DNA from: Alphaproteobacteria bacterium
GTDB lineage: Bacteria; Pseudomonadota; Alphaproteobacteria; Caulobacterales; Hyphomonadaceae
Direction: 5' to 3'
Assembly (NCBI GenBank): GCA_018830285.1
Contig: JAHJSB010000061.1
Location: 1-60,536 of the forward strand
Length of the DNA stretch: 60,536 nt
Shown here: in pieces, positions 37,635 to 46,500 of the stretch
Position numbering within the stretch: position 1 is the stretch's first letter
How the letters are laid out: each line of letters starts with the position of its first letter
The notes under the pieces: generated by a model
The model's database searches: none
What the model was told of the DNA's origin: nothing
The model's input: only the letters and a program-made list of their open reading frames with translations
Made by a program: the position numbers and the translations under genes

Positions 37635-38115
37635 GATCTTGGCTTTCAACTTGAGGTCACAGATTGTGATCTCAAGATTCTGCAGGTTCGCCAAGGAGTT
37701 GCCAAGTACGGCGACGAGTGATTGCTGGACCAGGCGTCGGTACTTGCCCGGCCACACACTTTGTCTGGAATGACAGGACATTCTTCCCATTCGAGAATGC
37801 CGAAAGCGAAAACGTCCTGATAGAAGAGTTGGGTGTTCAAACCCCAAGTTCTCGCTCTAAAGCTTACCATCGCCGTGATTATCGTGATGCCGGATGAGAA
37901 TGAAGAAGCTCACAATCTGATCACGAGCGCGCTGCATGATCTGCAGACTTTGGCATTGTGATTAGCGCGCCTCTGGCATCCAGCCCAATACGGTCAGATC
38001 GATTGGCTGTTTTGGTCAAGGAAGACTTCCGGGTTGGCGCAATCCCTTGCAAGAAATCTATCTTAAAGTGAACTCGGCTGCCCAGTTTGGCGCAAAATAT
38101 GCATCCCGCACCGTC
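37635..38115. other. Non-coding region between ORF6N gene and DUF2840 gene
   Basis: Divergent promoters for the two genes must lie here. A 28-residue ORF at 37875-37961 (IIVMPDENEEAHNLITSALH) looks like the tail of a lost gene but is not recognised. Otherwise nothing is seen. Confidence 0.35.
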
Positions 38116-38592
38116 ATGTCGGGCGCATCAGATCAGACCGCATTGACCAGGCTTACCCTAACCGTTCGCGGTAAATCTGCGAATGACCGCCTCCTGTTTG
38201 GCCGTGCCTTCCATTCACGCGGGCTGCCCTATCGGGGCACAATGCATCTCTTCGAACCGGGTCAGGTCTTTGGCTTTGTGCGCTGGCGCGGCGATGGCTT
38301 TGGCACACAAACCTGGCGTGTCGTGGTCGCCGAGGCAGGTCATCCGGGAGAGCAACTGACCCGAATTCCCGGTATCAAACCCGGCGTACATGTACTGCTC
38401 CACGCCTTCGGAAAGACCCGCGCCAAGCGTGCCCTGCGAGCGATTGATATGCTCTCTGACGCGCACGTTATGCATGACATTCACCCTGCCTATTGGCGTC
38501 ATGTGCATGCGCAGATCGCCAGCAATCTTCCGCTCGATACCTACGATCCGGACGTGTTTGCCTCGCTTGACCTGGCAAGGTCTCTGTCATGA
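38116..38592 (+). CDS. DUF2840 domain-containing protein
   Basis: 158 residues from the ATG at 38116; a TTG further upstream would add 23 unconserved residues. The family core is clear: FEPGQVFGFVRWRGDGFGTQ, RIPGIKPGVHVLLHAFGK and HDIHPAYWRHVHAQIAS. DUF2840 genes usually stand in conjugative-element clusters next to a TraF-type peptidase and a DUF3363 relaxase. The stop overlaps the next ORF start by ATGA. Confidence 0.85.
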   Translation: MSGASDQTALTRLTLTVRGKSANDRLLFGRAFHSRGLPYRGTMHLFEPGQVFGFVRWRGDGFGTQTWRVVVAEAGHPGEQLTRIPGIKPGVHVLLHAFGKTRAKRALRAIDMLSDAHVMHDIHPAYWRHVHAQIASNLPLDTYDPDVFASLDLARSLS

Positions 38593-38879
38593 GCTTCGCA
38601 CATTTCTCAATCCTGGACCCGGTGGAAAAGTCAGTGAGGGAAGTAGCGCAAGATAAAAGCATCCGTGTCCAGAGGACACAGGATGGCAATGGGGATCAGG
38701 GATTATCGCGAGTCATCGCTGCGGATGGCGTGAGTCGCGGAATTGGCTGGATCGCAGTCACCATGGGCGATTACGCGCGAGTCGGATTTGGCGCCATTTG
38801 TACACACATGGGCCGCATTCGTGCCCGGATCTCCAATAGGCACTGCGATTATGCCTGTAGCAGGCGCGGCTCCCCATGA
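38589..38879 (+). CDS. Hypothetical protein between DUF2840 and relaxase genes
   Basis: 96 residues. Both ends overlap neighbours by the ATGA pattern (38589-38592 and 38876-38879), a sign of translational coupling. The sequence (MSFAHFSILDPVEKSVREVA, later GIGWIAVTMGDYARVGFGAI) matches no family I know. In related elements this slot holds a TraF-type signal peptidase, and no such motif is seen, so this may be a rearranged or degraded remnant. Codon usage is less GC-biased than the neighbours. Confidence 0.45.
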   Translation: MSFAHFSILDPVEKSVREVAQDKSIRVQRTQDGNGDQGLSRVIAADGVSRGIGWIAVTMGDYARVGFGAICTHMGRIRARISNRHCDYACSRRGSP

Positions 38880-40771
38880 GCGGCGGCGATGACGACTTCC
38901 GGCCACGGCTCGGGCGGATCGGTAACCGGTCCGGCGGCACCAGGGGTAGCATGCGGGCTTTCCTGAAAGGCGCGCGGGCGAGCGGAAATGCCAGTCGAAG
39001 ATCTTCGCCTTCGTCCCCGCGCCGTTTTGCCGGTGGCCGGAGGGCGATCATCCAGGCAAGGTTTGTGAAGCTTGGCGGAGGCGGCATGGGCGCCCAGCGC
39101 GCGCATCTCGGCTATCTGCAAAGAGACGGTGCCGGCAAGGGCCAGGAACGCGCCGAATTCTATGACGCAGAGCGCGAGGGCATTGATGGCCAGGGCTGGC
39201 TCGAAAACACGAAGGATGACCGCCATCATTTCCGGTTCATCGTCTCAGCCGAAGACGGGCAGAAGCTTGATGATCTCAAACCCTTCATCCGGGACGTCAT
39301 GGGGCAGATGGAGATCGATCTTGAAACCCGTCTCGACTGGATCGCCGTTGACCATTTCAACACCGAGCATCCCCACACGCATATCGTGATGAGCGGAAAG
39401 CGGGACGACGGCCGCGACCTCGTCATTCCAAGGGATTATCTGTCCCATGGCATGCGCGAGCGCGCAGGCGCCATCCTGACCCGCGATCTTGGCCTGCAGA
39501 CGGCCCACGAGCTGGAGGCAAAACTCTCGGCCGGGATCAGCGAGCGACGGGTGACCGGGATCGACCGGGTTCTGGCCCGTCAGGCAGGTGAAAAGGGCGA
39601 GGTGGATCTGGGCCAGGTCCGGCGACACCGGGAACACTATCAGGCGCGTCTCCGCTTTCTTGAAAGCCATGGGCTCGCAGAACCTGCTGGCGGCACGCTT
39701 TGGCAGGTGCAGCCCGGGCTGACTGAGAAGCTTGCTGCACTGGAGCGCCGGGACCTGGTCGCAGCGCGGATTGAGAAGGCGCTCAGCGTCGCTGGCCTGG
39801 AGCGCGTGGCAGCCCTGCCAGACGAGCAGGAGGGAAGTCCGCGCGCCGTGACGGGAAAGCTGCTGGTGATCGTCCGCAATGACGAGCTCTCGGATCGCTC
39901 CCATGCAATCATCGACGGGCTTGATGGCCGGGTGCACCACTATGAGCTTGGATCAAGCCACACAGCCGGACTGGAGCCGGGCGACTTTGTCCAGGCCAAA
40001 CCCCGCGCACGCGGCGCATCCGCGATGGACCGCATTATCGAGGATGTCGCAAACGCACATGGCGGGACATATTCAGAGCGTTATCACCGCGAGCATGACC
40101 CTTCCGTCAGCGAGAAGGATCTGGGGCTCATCCGCAACCGACTGGCTGCCCTGTCCAGGCAATCACTGGTCCTGATGGACGGCGAAGAGCGATTTGACGG
40201 CTGCACGGACCTCGTCCGACGCGTAGAGGAGGTTGCAGTTCGCACCGCCAAACGCTCGCCTACACTGCTGCTCAGAATGGACACGATGACCCTTGAGGCC
40301 CAGGTCAGCGCGCAAGGCCTGACCTGGCTCGATCGTCATCTGGCTGGCGAGAGCAATCAACAGGTGGGCTATTCCGGCCTTGGCGGCGAGGCGCGCGAGC
40401 TTGCGCAGCAGCGCCGGGCCGTGCTTGTCGCGCGCGGTATCGCGCAAGCGGGCCGGAGCGGGGCACTGGAACCGCAGGCGATAGAGAAGCTCCAGATCCG
40501 GTCGATGTATGACTATGGCCGCGCCTATGCCGGAGAAAGTGGCATGGCCTATGTTCCGTACCAGCCCGGCAGGGAGGTCTCCGGCAAGGTGGTGCCGGTC
40601 AATGATGGGCAAGGTTCGGTATTTGCCCGGATCGAAAATGCGAGGCAGTTCACGCTTGTCCCATGGGCGCGCGACCTCGAAGGCATGCGGGCAAGGCAGG
40701 TTACCCTCTCCTGGTCGCTCTCACGCGGAGTCCAGATGACGCGTGGACGTGACCTCGGGCTCAGCCGCTAA
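38876..40771 (+). CDS. Relaxase/mobilisation nuclease, DUF3363 type
   Basis: 631 residues. N-terminus (DDDFRPRLGRIGNRSG, then FVKLGGGGMGAQRAHLGYLQ) matches the DUF3363 relaxases of proteobacterial integrative elements. The nuclease histidines are in FNTEHPHTHIVMSGKRDDGRDLVIPRDY, the HPHTH motif that binds the metal, with the C-terminal DUF3363 domain after about residue 280. It should nick the transfer origin and pilot DNA if a conjugation machine is supplied. No type IV secretion genes are in the window. Confidence 0.9.
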   Translation: MSGGDDDFRPRLGRIGNRSGGTRGSMRAFLKGARASGNASRRSSPSSPRRFAGGRRAIIQARFVKLGGGGMGAQRAHLGYLQRDGAGKGQERAEFYDAEREGIDGQGWLENTKDDRHHFRFIVSAEDGQKLDDLKPFIRDVMGQMEIDLETRLDWIAVDHFNTEHPHTHIVMSGKRDDGRDLVIPRDYLSHGMRERAGAILTRDLGLQTAHELEAKLSAGISERRVTGIDRVLARQAGEKGEVDLGQVRRHREHYQARLRFLESHGLAEPAGGTLWQVQPGLTEKLAALERRDLVAARIEKALSVAGLERVAALPDEQEGSPRAVTGKLLVIVRNDELSDRSHAIIDGLDGRVHHYELGSSHTAGLEPGDFVQAKPRARGASAMDRIIEDVANAHGGTYSERYHREHDPSVSEKDLGLIRNRLAALSRQSLVLMDGEERFDGCTDLVRRVEEVAVRTAKRSPTLLLRMDTMTLEAQVSAQGLTWLDRHLAGESNQQVGYSGLGGEARELAQQRRAVLVARGIAQAGRSGALEPQAIEKLQIRSMYDYGRAYAGESGMAYVPYQPGREVSGKVVPVNDGQGSVFARIENARQFTLVPWARDLEGMRARQVTLSWSLSRGVQMTRGRDLGLSR

Positions 40772-40980
40772 GGGTCGCTGGATTCCCTGTGTGGGGTCTG
40801 AGTCGACCATACACGAGATCCCGTCTAAGCGCGATTATCTGCAAAGTGCCACTGGCGTTTTCCTCATTTGTCCCAATGTTTGAGCTCATCCTTCGGATAG
40901 ACCGGGGATAAGGGAAACGGTGTCTGAGGCGTCACATTGGACCCAGTTTGGGCTCATCGAGGAAACGACTGGTTGATATG

Positions 40981-41232
40981 TTATGAATCAGGCAGGGTCA
41001 GTCCGTAGTGACGCATTCCTCCGGCGTAGGAGTCTATTTCTCCGTTCGTTGGTTCGGTGAGAATTATTGTTCCGGAGGTCTCCCGATCAGTCCAATAGTC
41101 TCCGGAAATTTCGACAGGTCGATATCCTCGAACGTCAAATACTGAACTACCTTTGTGCATTGGGCTTGTAGTAATACGTAGCGCTATTTCGGGTTGTACT
41201 TGCACGTTCTGCCTACGACCGACAGCGAGCAC
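40981..41232 (-). CDS. Small hypothetical protein, possibly N-terminally truncated
   Basis: Up to 83 residues from a GTG at 41232; an ATG at 41160 gives a shorter form. The sequence is beta-rich with RGYRPVEISGDYWTDRETSG and ILTE. It resembles the C-terminal barrel half of a longer protein, and a stop codon directly precedes the start, so truncation is possible. No family assigned. It is the last gene on the minus strand before the relaxase end. Confidence 0.4.
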   Translation of the reverse strand: MLAVGRRQNVQVQPEIALRITTSPMHKGSSVFDVRGYRPVEISGDYWTDRETSGTIILTEPTNGEIDSYAGGMRHYGLTLPDS

Positions 41233-41254
41233 ACTCCATCAATCATTTAGCGAA

Positions 41255-41773
41255 TTAAAGTTCCAGCTTAGTGACGTAGCTCACCTCTTTTCCATCTGTC
41301 ACCACGATCTGCTTAAAACCTAAGACGGCCGCCACATCGTAGACATCAAGCTCCTGGCTGAGCCCCATTTCCGCAATGGTCGGCGCAAAGCGGATGATCG
41401 ATGTCATGCGGGCAAGCAGGCCGCGCGATATGTAAGGTGTAAGGGGTTCATTGAACCCGGACACCATGACTACGAGAACATCTTGGTCGACGCCTGTGCT
41501 CTGGACAACGATGGGTGCCGTCAGCCCCCGGCCGGATGTTTCCATGTTTACCCGGTCTGTGAAGTACTGCCTCTGCTCCGGGCTTGCGCCGGTCATCGCG
41601 CCGAAGCGCACTGGCCGGGCCTCCACAGCCGTGACCGGTGGAAAGAACTGGCCCTCGCCTGTATTCGTGTCAGCGACATGAATTGCACTCGTAGCACGTT
41701 CCGCGGGGGCGGACTGACAGGCCGTGGCGAGGCCAATGGCAGCCGCTGCGGCGAAAAAATTGTATGGTTTCAT
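41255..41773 (-). CDS. Hypothetical lipoprotein
   Basis: 172 residues from the ATG at 41773. Signal peptide with lipobox (IGLATACQSA, about residue 18). The mature part is beta-rich, with GASPEQRQYFTDRVNMETSG, and APIVVQSTGVDQDVLVVMVS in the middle. I do not recognise a family. It lies eight bases behind the next lipoprotein gene and probably ends the RND system 2 transcript. Confidence 0.65.
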   Translation of the reverse strand: MKPYNFFAAAAAIGLATACQSAPAERATSAIHVADTNTGEGQFFPPVTAVEARPVRFGAMTGASPEQRQYFTDRVNMETSGRGLTAPIVVQSTGVDQDVLVVMVSGFNEPLTPYISRGLLARMTSIIRFAPTIAEMGLSQELDVYDVAAVLGFKQIVVTDGKEVSYVTKLEL

Positions 41774-41780
41774 TGTAAGA

Positions 41781-42125
41781 TCATCCTTGGGTTTTGGTTT
41801 GATTTGCGGTGCCCGCTGATGGACACTGCTGTTTGATTTCGGCGATACGAGTCTCGATCTCGGACCCGGTCTTGCCGACGGCGACAGAGGCGCGATCGGC
41901 ATAGCTGCGTGTGGCTGCGCCAGTGACAACGCCAACAGGCGTTGCACTCTGCAGGATCGACCGAGCACGCTCACCCGATGATGGGTGGGCGGCTTCCAGA
42001 GCGGCAATATCGGCATCTGCCGTGGCACACTCGATAGACGTATCCAGCAATGCAGCCCGCTCGGCGTGGCTTGCAGTTGCGCATCCGGCCAGTAAGGCGA
42101 GCGCGAAAATTTGAAGATGTTTCAT
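41781..42125 (-). CDS. Hypothetical lipoprotein
   Basis: 114 residues with a signal peptide and lipobox (LALLAGCATA, about residue 15). Two cysteines and a helical body (ERARSILQSATPVGVVTGAA). No family recognised. It follows the RND pump gene by 39 bases on the same strand, so it may belong to the efflux operon. Confidence 0.65.
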   Translation of the reverse strand: MKHLQIFALALLAGCATASHAERAALLDTSIECATADADIAALEAAHPSSGERARSILQSATPVGVVTGAATRSYADRASVAVGKTGSEIETRIAEIKQQCPSAGTANQTKTQG

Positions 42126-42164
42126 TGGGAGGTCTTTCTGTTTGTAAATGTCATGGGCTGGGTG

Positions 42165-45100
42165 TTAGCCGGGAAGCGAAACTTGGGCGTTTGATCCGGC
42201 CGCACCATCAATGGCTGTGGTCTTCGCCCCCAGCGCGAGAAGTGCGGGGACAAGCAGCAAGATGACGATGCTCGCGAACAGGATTCCAAAGCCGAGGCTG
42301 AGCGCCATCGGGATCAGGAACTGTGCCTGCATGCTGGTCTCCGCGATCATCGGCAGCAAGCCGAGCACTGTGGTCAGAGTTGTCAGCAGGATCGGGCGGA
42401 AACGCCGGCGAACTGCCTCGACGATATTAGCCAGACGGTCCCCGCCCTCTCGCTCCAGCTTGTTGAAATAGTCGAGCAAGACGACGCTGTCATTGATGAT
42501 GACCCCGGCGAGTGCAACGACTCCGAAGAGGGAGAGGAACGTCATGTCATAGCCCATGGCCATGTGCCCGAGAACTGCACCGACAAGCCCGAACGGAATG
42601 ATCGCCAGGATTAGCAGTGGCTGCACATAGGATCGCAGGACGCTTGCCAGCAGCACGTAGATGAGCAGCACCGCAATGGCGAAATTCCGGAACAGCGACC
42701 GCAGTTCTTCTGCCTGATCGCGCGTCTGCCCATCGGCGACGATGCGCAGGCCACGGTCGCCGGTCTCCAGGATCGGGATGATTTCGCTCGTGATGAAGGC
42801 GTTGACCCGGCTCGGTGTCGTAACCGCCTCGTCGACATCGGCGGTCACGGTGACGATCCGCTGGCCATCCACCCGGTCGATAGACACGAAGCTGCGGGTT
42901 TCTTCGAACTCCGCCGCCGCACCGAGCGCGATTGTCCCGCCGCCGGCCAGTGGAATACGGAGACGCGCAAGATCAGCAAGGCTCCGGCGTTCGCTTTCCG
43001 GAAAACGCACATAGACTTCGACTTCTTCGCCATTCCGCTGGAAGCGTTGCACTTCCTCACCGAAATACGCACTGCGGAGATGCCGTGCGAGATCGGCAAC
43101 GGTCAGGCCTGCCGCGGATCCAGCTGGTGTCAGGGTGAATTCGATCTGACGCTTGCCCGGCTCAGCAGTCGTATCGATCTCAGTCACGCCATCGATTTCG
43201 GCAAGTCGGTCGGTCAGCGCCTGGACATTGGCTTCAAGGGCGGCGCCGTCAGCGTGTGAAAGATTGAAGCTGATGTCCGCACCGCCTGAAAGCGAGGAGG
43301 ATTCGAAGGTCAGGCTCTTTACGCCGGGAATGTCCCCGACGGCGTCGTGCCAGCGCCTTTCCAGCTCCGTCGCCGACAGATCGCGTCCGCTCGCCGGGGC
43401 CAGCTCAAGTGTCGCCATGGCGATATTGGCCTGCGTCATCGTCCCATCAGTACCGAACCCGGACGCCAGTCGACCGCCGACCGTGACCGAAAGTGATTTG
43501 AACAAGTCAGAGTTCGGCCCATCCACCGATACGAACGCCGCATCCACCACCCGCTCCATGGCGGCTTCGGTCTGCTCGAACGGCACACCTGCCGGCATTT
43601 CGAGCGACACAGTAATCTCGTCGCTTTCAACCGTGGGGAAGAAGACAAACCGAAGGTGCCCGCCAGTCTGCAGGCCGGCGGCGGCAACCAGGATGGCGAC
43701 ACAAGCAGCGACAACCACATAAGGAAACCGCACGGTCCAATCGACAGCGGGGATCACGAAGCGGTCCCGGACGCTCTCGATGAAACCATGGACTGCGCCC
43801 TTGAGCTTAGCCATAGCCCCGACGCTCCACTCGCCGCCATGAGCGAGGTGAGAGGGCAGGATCAGGAAAACCTCGATCAGCGAGATGAATAGGACGCTCA
43901 GAACCACGATCGGTACAGGCTGGAGCAACTGCCCCATCATGCCTGGCGACTGCAGCAGCGTGGCAAACGAGATCATCGACGTCATAACCCCGATGATGAC
44001 CGGCGCGAGGACGCTCTTCGTGCCCGCCACAGCCGTCGCGACTCCCGAGCCATGGCGAATCTGATGGTCATAGATGTTTTCGCCCACAACAATGGCGTCA
44101 TCGACGACAATGCCTAGCACCATGATCAGACCGAGTAGGCTCGTCATATTGATCGTTGTGAGATTGCCAAAAAGGATAAGCCCGCCGAGAAAGGCGACGG
44201 GTATACCGACACAGGTCCAGACAGCGAGCCTCAAGTCCAAGGTCAGCGCCAGAAACAGGAAGACGAGACAAAGGCCAAGCACGCCGTTGCGAGCGAGCAG
44301 ATTTATCCGGTCCCGGATTGTCTCTGTGGTGTCCGCTGTGACGACGACTTCTATCCCGGAGGACGGCTTATAGGTCGCGAGGAATTCTGTAACGACCCGT
44401 TGCACCTTGAAGGCGTCTTCATCGGCGGCGCGGTCGATCTGAAGGAACACGGCCGGCCGGCCATTGTAAGTGTTCACCAGCGGGTCTTCGCTAAAGCCGT
44501 CCCTAATTTCAGCGATATCGCCGAGGGTTACACGCTGGCCGGACTGGTCGCTGAGCACGACGATGTCTGAGAACGAGTCGCCGGACCGCGCTTCATTGTC
44601 CGTGCGCAGGAGAATATCACCGCTCTCCGTGCGGACGGCCCCAGCGGAGAGATTGAGCGAAGAGGCCCTGACGGCGTTCGCGACTTGGTCTAGGTTCAGG
44701 CCATGGGCACGCAACGCATCCTCTGAAACCTCAATCGAGATTTCGTCGGCCCGTGTGCCCTGCAGCGTCACGCTGCTGATCCCGTCGATCGCCAGAAGCT
44801 CGCGCTCCAGATTCTGGCCCGCGCGTTTCACCGCACGCTCACCGACATCTCCAGCCACAATCAGACGCATGACCGGCGAGACGGATTTGACGATCATGAT
44901 TTCCGGCTCATCGGCGTCTTCCGGTGGAAACGCGATCAGCCGGTCAACGGCAGACTCGGCGCTGTCGCGCACTGTCTCGGCATCGATGATGTCATTGAGT
45001 TCGATCGTCACCATGCCTCGCCCTTCAACAGCCGAAGATCTGACCCGTTCGACACCTTCGAGGCCGACGACGGCATCCTCGATCCGCCTGATTATGGAAT

Positions 45101-45305
45101 CTTCGACTTCTTCGGGCGTTGCTCCGGGATAACCGACATTGATGGAAATGGCTCTCGGGTCGATCTGCGGCAGGATCTCCGCATTTGTCCGGCTCATCAT
45201 CAGGACGCCGCCAACCAGCAGTGCCGCCATCAGGAGATTGGCCGCAACGGAGTTGCTCGCAAACCAGGCCACAAGGCCTCGCATGTCTGGTCTCGACCTT
45301 GTCAT
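42165..45305 (-). CDS. RND efflux transporter, inner-membrane pump (system 2)
   Basis: 1046 residues, of the SwrC/HAE1-like branch rather than the AcrB branch, shown by FASNSVAANLLMAALLVGGV at the start and LGIVVDDAIVVGENIYDHQI in helix 4, which carries the Asp pair of the proton relay. The two periplasmic loops and twelve helices are complete. It exports unknown substrates, often hydrophobic or metabolite-like in this branch. Its start overlaps the adaptor stop by four bases; operon order is outer-membrane channel, adaptor, pump. Confidence 0.93.
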   Translation of the reverse strand: MTRSRPDMRGLVAWFASNSVAANLLMAALLVGGVLMMSRTNAEILPQIDPRAISINVGYPGATPEEVEDSIIRRIEDAVVGLEGVERVRSSAVEGRGMVTIELNDIIDAETVRDSAESAVDRLIAFPPEDADEPEIMIVKSVSPVMRLIVAGDVGERAVKRAGQNLERELLAIDGISSVTLQGTRADEISIEVSEDALRAHGLNLDQVANAVRASSLNLSAGAVRTESGDILLRTDNEARSGDSFSDIVVLSDQSGQRVTLGDIAEIRDGFSEDPLVNTYNGRPAVFLQIDRAADEDAFKVQRVVTEFLATYKPSSGIEVVVTADTTETIRDRINLLARNGVLGLCLVFLFLALTLDLRLAVWTCVGIPVAFLGGLILFGNLTTINMTSLLGLIMVLGIVVDDAIVVGENIYDHQIRHGSGVATAVAGTKSVLAPVIIGVMTSMISFATLLQSPGMMGQLLQPVPIVVLSVLFISLIEVFLILPSHLAHGGEWSVGAMAKLKGAVHGFIESVRDRFVIPAVDWTVRFPYVVVAACVAILVAAAGLQTGGHLRFVFFPTVESDEITVSLEMPAGVPFEQTEAAMERVVDAAFVSVDGPNSDLFKSLSVTVGGRLASGFGTDGTMTQANIAMATLELAPASGRDLSATELERRWHDAVGDIPGVKSLTFESSSLSGGADISFNLSHADGAALEANVQALTDRLAEIDGVTEIDTTAEPGKRQIEFTLTPAGSAAGLTVADLARHLRSAYFGEEVQRFQRNGEEVEVYVRFPESERRSLADLARLRIPLAGGGTIALGAAAEFEETRSFVSIDRVDGQRIVTVTADVDEAVTTPSRVNAFITSEIIPILETGDRGLRIVADGQTRDQAEELRSLFRNFAIAVLLIYVLLASVLRSYVQPLLILAIIPFGLVGAVLGHMAMGYDMTFLSLFGVVALAGVIINDSVVLLDYFNKLEREGGDRLANIVEAVRRRFRPILLTTLTTVLGLLPMIAETSMQAQFLIPMALSLGFGILFASIVILLLVPALLALGAKTTAIDGAAGSNAQVSLPG

Positions 45306-46498
45306 AGCGTTGTTCCTTTGGCAGCGTACTGCCCGACGATTTTGACGGGCGTTCCCGGATGGGGATCTATGAGGGGCGAGACAACGACCCCTTCAGCGGT
45401 GTCGAAAGGCTCTGTCGCGAGGAGGTCATCCTCGATCGAAAGGATATCCGGCAGGCGCGGCGCAAGCGCGCCATTCTCCACAACCCAGACGGTCAGATTT
45501 TCCGATAGGGTTCGCTCAGGAAGACGAAAGGCGTTTTCGAACACCGGCCCGATGATATCGGCCTCGATGAATTCACCGGGCAGCAATCCGGCGTCGCTGT
45601 TGGGCGTCAGGACAAGCCGTGCCAGCCGCGTCTGCGGATCAAGGTTTGCATCTACCCGGCTGACAGACGCAGGAATGCCATCCGTCTGACCTTGCCTTTG
45701 CACGACGGCTTGGCGGCCGACGGCAGGGTCGAGCGCGGCAAGAGCCCTTGCCGTCACGGCGAGGGAAATTTCCAGATCCTGCTGGTTGTAAACACGGCCA
45801 TAACTCTGCCCCGCATTCAGCGTCTGACCCACCTCAACCGAGGTCGCCAGGACGCGCCCGTCGAACGGCATGCGCACCTCGACCCGCGAAAGCCTGAGCT
45901 GCGCATCGGCAAGGGCGGCCTCAGCAACCTCGACGGCCGCTTCGGCCCGTACAGTTTGCGGCTCGCGCGCCACCAAGGGCGGGATGGCCTGACCAGGATT
46001 GACCATCGCCCACTCCCGCCGTGCGAGTTCAGCTTCAGCGCGTTCGACAAGAAGGTCAGCCTGCGCGGCCGAAACTTCAGCTCTGGCCCGGCTGAGTTCG
46101 GCCCGGATATCTGCATCGTCGATCCTGAACAGGACCTCGCCTGCTTTGAAGGAGCCGCCGGAGGCGAGGTTTGGCGAGACGTAAACCACCCGGCCGGCAA
46201 TCTGCGGGCTGAGTTCAATCGCGTTTCGCACCTCAACCGTGCCATGTTCAGACACTTTCAGCGGAGAAGCCTGCGCCTCCGGTCGGATGACCTGAACAGA
46301 AAGGACGGCCGGTCCGGCGGACTTGATCTGAGGTGCGCTGGATCCTGTCGACAGGATTGCGTTCAGGCCAAGCCCGGCTGCAAGTGTACCGGCAACAAGT
46401 CCGACCTGTATCAAGCCGCGCAATCGCGTGTCTTTCGGGGCGGGCTCAGAGAGCCGGGGCAGATCCTCAAGCGGATGATGTATCGTATCGGCAGGCAT
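45302..46498 (-). CDS. RND periplasmic adaptor (system 2)
   Basis: 398 residues. Not a lipoprotein: an N-terminal cytoplasmic part and one membrane helix (LIQVGLVAGTLAAGLGLNAI) anchor it. The lipoyl part SEHGTVEVRNAIELSPQIAG, the alpha-hairpin and RVEVRMPFDGRVLATSVEVG identify an HlyD/RND adaptor. It starts two bases after the outer-membrane gene and overlaps the pump gene by four. Confidence 0.92.
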   Translation of the reverse strand: MPADTIHHPLEDLPRLSEPAPKDTRLRGLIQVGLVAGTLAAGLGLNAILSTGSSAPQIKSAGPAVLSVQVIRPEAQASPLKVSEHGTVEVRNAIELSPQIAGRVVYVSPNLASGGSFKAGEVLFRIDDADIRAELSRARAEVSAAQADLLVERAEAELARREWAMVNPGQAIPPLVAREPQTVRAEAAVEVAEAALADAQLRLSRVEVRMPFDGRVLATSVEVGQTLNAGQSYGRVYNQQDLEISLAVTARALAALDPAVGRQAVVQRQGQTDGIPASVSRVDANLDPQTRLARLVLTPNSDAGLLPGEFIEADIIGPVFENAFRLPERTLSENLTVWVVENGALAPRLPDILSIEDDLLATEPFDTAEGVVVSPLIDPHPGTPVKIVGQYAAKGTTL

Positions 46499-46500
46499 AA

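Noticed and set aside
38703..38906. Minus-strand ORF opposite the 96-residue ORF
   Set aside because: Antisense to the coupled plus-strand genes; no motif.
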